Origin: Knoellia locipacati | GTDB taxonomy: Bacteria; Actinomycetota; Actinomycetes; Actinomycetales; Dermatophilaceae | Length of the DNA: 64,000 bases | Direction of reading: 5' to 3' | Assembly: GCF_007992835.1 (NCBI RefSeq) | Contig: NZ_BKBA01000003.1 | Coordinates: 62,001 to 126,000, forward strand | Shown: one piece after another, positions 63,167-64,000 of the stretch | How the letters are laid out: each line of letters starts with the position of its first letter | How positions within the stretch are numbered: the stretch's first letter is position 1 | Translations under genes and position numbers: made by a program | The notes under the pieces: model-generated | Database searches by the model: none | What the model saw: the letters and a program-made list of their open reading frames with translations, nothing else | What the model was told of the DNA's origin: nothing

Positions 63167-64000
<834 letters not shown>

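Overview
The window is gene-dense, very GC-rich (roughly 70% or more) DNA with strong G/C third-position bias, typical of an actinobacterium. Gene content and order fit a non-mycolate member of the Micrococcales, most like Intrasporangiaceae; that placement is an inference. No rRNA or tRNA genes, CRISPR array or prophage were seen, and no gene-free stretch exceeds 300 bases. The backbone follows a block I know from Mycobacterium tuberculosis (LCP protein Rv3267, fadE25, purE, purK, GtrA-type Rv3277, birA, accD5, accE5, maf, accA3, lpdA, deoD, pmmB; about Rv3267-Rv3308), here opened up by many lineage-specific insertions. Layout. 1-9226: surface-glycopolymer region with four glycosyltransferases, an ABC-2 exporter (permease plus ATPase) and an LCP ligase. 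9292-14227: FadE25-like acyl-CoA dehydrogenase, an OafA-type acyltransferase, an F420-type oxidoreductase and a CoA-binding protein. 14261-16530: purE-purK diverging from a GtrA protein. 16545-19342: a two-component system and a class III nucleotide cyclase. 19370-22098: birA diverging from accD-accE. 22143-24088: two three-copy repeat clusters in opposite orientation flanking a MOSC gene and a DUF559 gene. 24120-31550: DUF885 protein, a lipase broken by an in-frame amber codon, an antiporter/UBP-zinc-finger fusion, a collagen-like protein, maf, and a membrane protein with its winged-helix regulator. 31609-36286: subtilisin-like protease and an acyl-CoA carboxylase/dehydrogenase pair diverging from a MerR regulator. 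36375-38401: second two-component system. 38421-41779: PfkB kinase, MoxR and VWA genes. 41897-44254: aldo/keto reductase, EamA exporter and MarR regulator around a 30-bp operator. 44335-49223: biotin-carrying carboxylase subunit, secreted cyclophilin, antitoxin-like protein and LpdA. 49252-56472: nucleoside salvage and deoxyribose-phosphate catabolism. 56550-64000: a ChlI-like AAA/VWA pair and a DUF4129-DUF4350-MoxR operon. Two window-wide patterns stand out. The 8-mer CGGCATAC occurs 44 times by hand count, about once per 1.5 kb and equally on both strands, against about two expected by base composition; it can sit as an inverted pair in a terminator, much like a DNA-uptake sequence. And most operon-leading genes have a TANNNT-like -10 box 6-7 bases before ATG/GTG and no Shine-Dalgarno, so they look leaderless, including divergent promoter pairs that overlap each other or an operator.
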